6,058 nucleotides of DNA from NCBI GenBank assembly GCA_947175845.1, contig CAMWOK010000194.1, forward strand, positions 1-6,058, written 5' to 3'. The notes beneath the pieces are model-generated. The model saw only the letters and a list, made by a program, of their open reading frames with translations, searched no databases and had not been told where the DNA came from. Made by a program: the position numbers and the translations under genes. Position 1 is the first letter of the stretch. Every line of letters begins with the position of its first letter. Below, piece by piece: positions 5,285-6,058 of the stretch. The DNA is from an uncultured Lachnospiraceae bacterium (GTDB lineage: Bacteria > Bacillota > Clostridia > Lachnospirales > Lachnospiraceae).

Positions 5285-5333
5285 TTTATTGATAAATGAG
5301 AACTGCGAGGGCACGAAGCGGTTAGAAAAAACA

Positions 5334-5340
5334 AAAGGAG
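5334..5340 (+). promoter_or_regulatory. ribosome binding site of the FNT channel gene
   Basis: AAAGGAG ends 9 bases before the ATG at 5350, which is good spacing and fixes the start codon. Confidence 0.8.
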
Positions 5341-5349
5341 TACAAAGAG

Positions 5350-6058
5350 ATGGATAATGCATTTAACTCTCCGGCGCAGGTGCTGGAAGCAAATATGAAA
5401 GCGGGGGAGGCCAAGGCAAAGCTGCCCCTGTTAAAGTGTATCCTGCTCGGCATTATGGCAGGCGCGTTTATTGCATTTGGCGGCGCCTCGAGCAATGCCG
5501 CAGTGCATAACATTGCAAATCAGGGACTTTCTAAGACGCTCGCGGGCTGCATCTTCCCGGTCGGGCTGATGATGATTGTCTTTGTCGGGGGAGAGCTCTT
5601 CACGGGAGACTGTCTGTTGATTGCCGGGGTGGTCGACAAGCGGTTTGGCGCGCTGGCGATGATTAAGACCCTCGTCCTCGTCTTTTTCAGCAATATGGCG
5701 GGAGCCGTGCTGATAGCGGCGCTTGTGTATTTCAGCGGACTTCTCGACTACACAGACGGGGCGCTCGGCGCATTTACGATCAAGGTGGCTTACGGAAAGG
5801 CGGTCATCACGCCGTTCAAGGCAGTCTGCTCCGGAATACTCTGCAACATTCTCGTGTGCATGGCGGTGCTGATGGCGACCGCGGCAAAGGATATCGCGGG
5901 CAAAGTATGGGCGATATTCTTTCCTATCTGCGCGTTTGTCATCGGCGGGTGGGAGCACTGCGTTGCAAATATGTTTTACATCCCGGCGGGCATCATTGCG
6001 AGCATGAATGAGACGTATGTGGCAAAGGCGGAGGAACTGTACGGCATCACCGCAGACC
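5350..6058 (+). CDS. formate/nitrite transporter (FNT) family anion channel, 3'-truncated by window
   Basis: The first 236 residues of an inner-membrane pentameric channel of the FocA/NirC/FdhC/HSC family, which passes small monovalent anions such as formate, nitrite or hydrosulfide. The translation is MDNAFNSPAQ through YGITAD with no stop. Hydrophobic helices lie at about 28-47, 64-84, 104-128, 156-178 and 187-215. VGGELFTG (79-86) matches the first FNT signature, and GILCNILVCMA (162-172) matches the second with Asn165. GWEHCVANMFYIPAG (200-214) carries the pore histidine His203, equivalent to His209 of FocA. The family is usually about 260-285 residues long, so the final helix and the end of the gene are outside the window. 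The start is fixed by a well-placed AAAGGAG. The substrate cannot be decided: no formate-lyase, nitrite-reductase or sulfite-reductase gene is in view. It is transcribed divergently from the LacI-type regulator, a probable controller. Confidence 0.9.
   Translation, partial: MDNAFNSPAQVLEANMKAGEAKAKLPLLKCILLGIMAGAFIAFGGASSNAAVHNIANQGLSKTLAGCIFPVGLMMIVFVGGELFTGDCLLIAGVVDKRFGALAMIKTLVLVFFSNMAGAVLIAALVYFSGLLDYTDGALGAFTIKVAYGKAVITPFKAVCSGILCNILVCMAVLMATAAKDIAGKVWAIFFPICAFVIGGWEHCVANMFYIPAGIIASMNETYVAKAEELYGITAD

Noticed and set aside
5301..5323. Small hairpin in the FNT leader (AACTGC with GCGGTT)
   Set aside because: Six pairs including one G-U with an 11-base loop is too weak to call a regulatory structure.
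5296..5325. Nine-codon upstream frame (MRTARARSG) in the FNT leader
   Set aside because: It lies only a few bases after the predicted transcript start and has no ribosome binding site; probably chance.
5431..5958. 175-codon minus-strand frame under the FNT gene
   Set aside because: It is highly charged and His/Arg-rich as expected for the complement of a membrane protein gene; the plus-strand FNT frame carries clear family signatures.
1..6058. CRISPR array, insertion sequence, attachment site, tRNA or rRNA
   Set aside because: Reading through the window shows no regularly spaced repeats, transposase, terminal inverted repeats or RNA-gene signatures; every long stretch is accounted for by the five genes.

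Overview
This 6,058-base window looks like chromosomal DNA of a moderately GC-rich Firmicute, most likely a gut Clostridium of the Lachnospiraceae type. The evidence is AGGAG-type ribosome binding sites, strong sigma-A-like promoters, an M56/BlaR1-type membrane peptidase, a TrmB-type regulator, a LacI-type regulator, and a diaminopimelate-decarboxylase-like protein whose overall sequence resembles Clostridia homologues. The taxonomic call comes from family resemblance, not from a marker gene.

Layout. (1) Bases 2-1798, plus strand: the 3' part of an M56 zinc-metallopeptidase signal transducer with a long non-penicillin-binding C-terminal domain; its 5' end lies outside the window. (2) Bases 1799-2008: a gene-poor spacer holding a hairpin/terminator and, touching it, a near-consensus promoter (TTGACA-N17-TATAGT) whose -10 box sits inside an inverted repeat. 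(3) Bases 2009-4090, plus strand: a probable two-gene operon of a TrmB-family regulator and a fold-type III PLP decarboxylase of the LysA family, closed by a strong hairpin-plus-T-tract terminator at 4103-4147. (4) Bases 4146-5156, minus strand: a LacI-family repressor convergent with the decarboxylase; its stop codon overlaps the terminator's T-tract. (5) Bases 5157-5349: a 193-base divergent control region with one promoter for each direction and two LacI/cre-like sites whose cores are 33 bp apart. (6) Bases 5350-6058, plus strand: a formate/nitrite-transporter (FNT) family channel, cut off by the window end before its last membrane helix. It is an intact open frame over its whole visible length.

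How the genes may work together. The TrmB protein probably controls its own transcript and that of the decarboxylase, which would yield L-lysine if its substrate is meso-diaminopimelate. The LacI-type protein probably represses itself, because a LacI-type site overlaps its -35 box, and it may also control the divergent FNT channel, tying anion export to carbon supply. The M56 peptidase appears unrelated to the rest. No rRNA, tRNA, CRISPR array, insertion sequence, phage gene or known riboswitch is visible. I see no convincing undescribed multi-gene system. The points most worth checking are the altered PLP-site motifs of the LysA-like protein, the unusual hinge of the LacI-like protein, the operator-like repeats in both control regions, and the internal lipoprotein-signal-like segment of the M56 protein.
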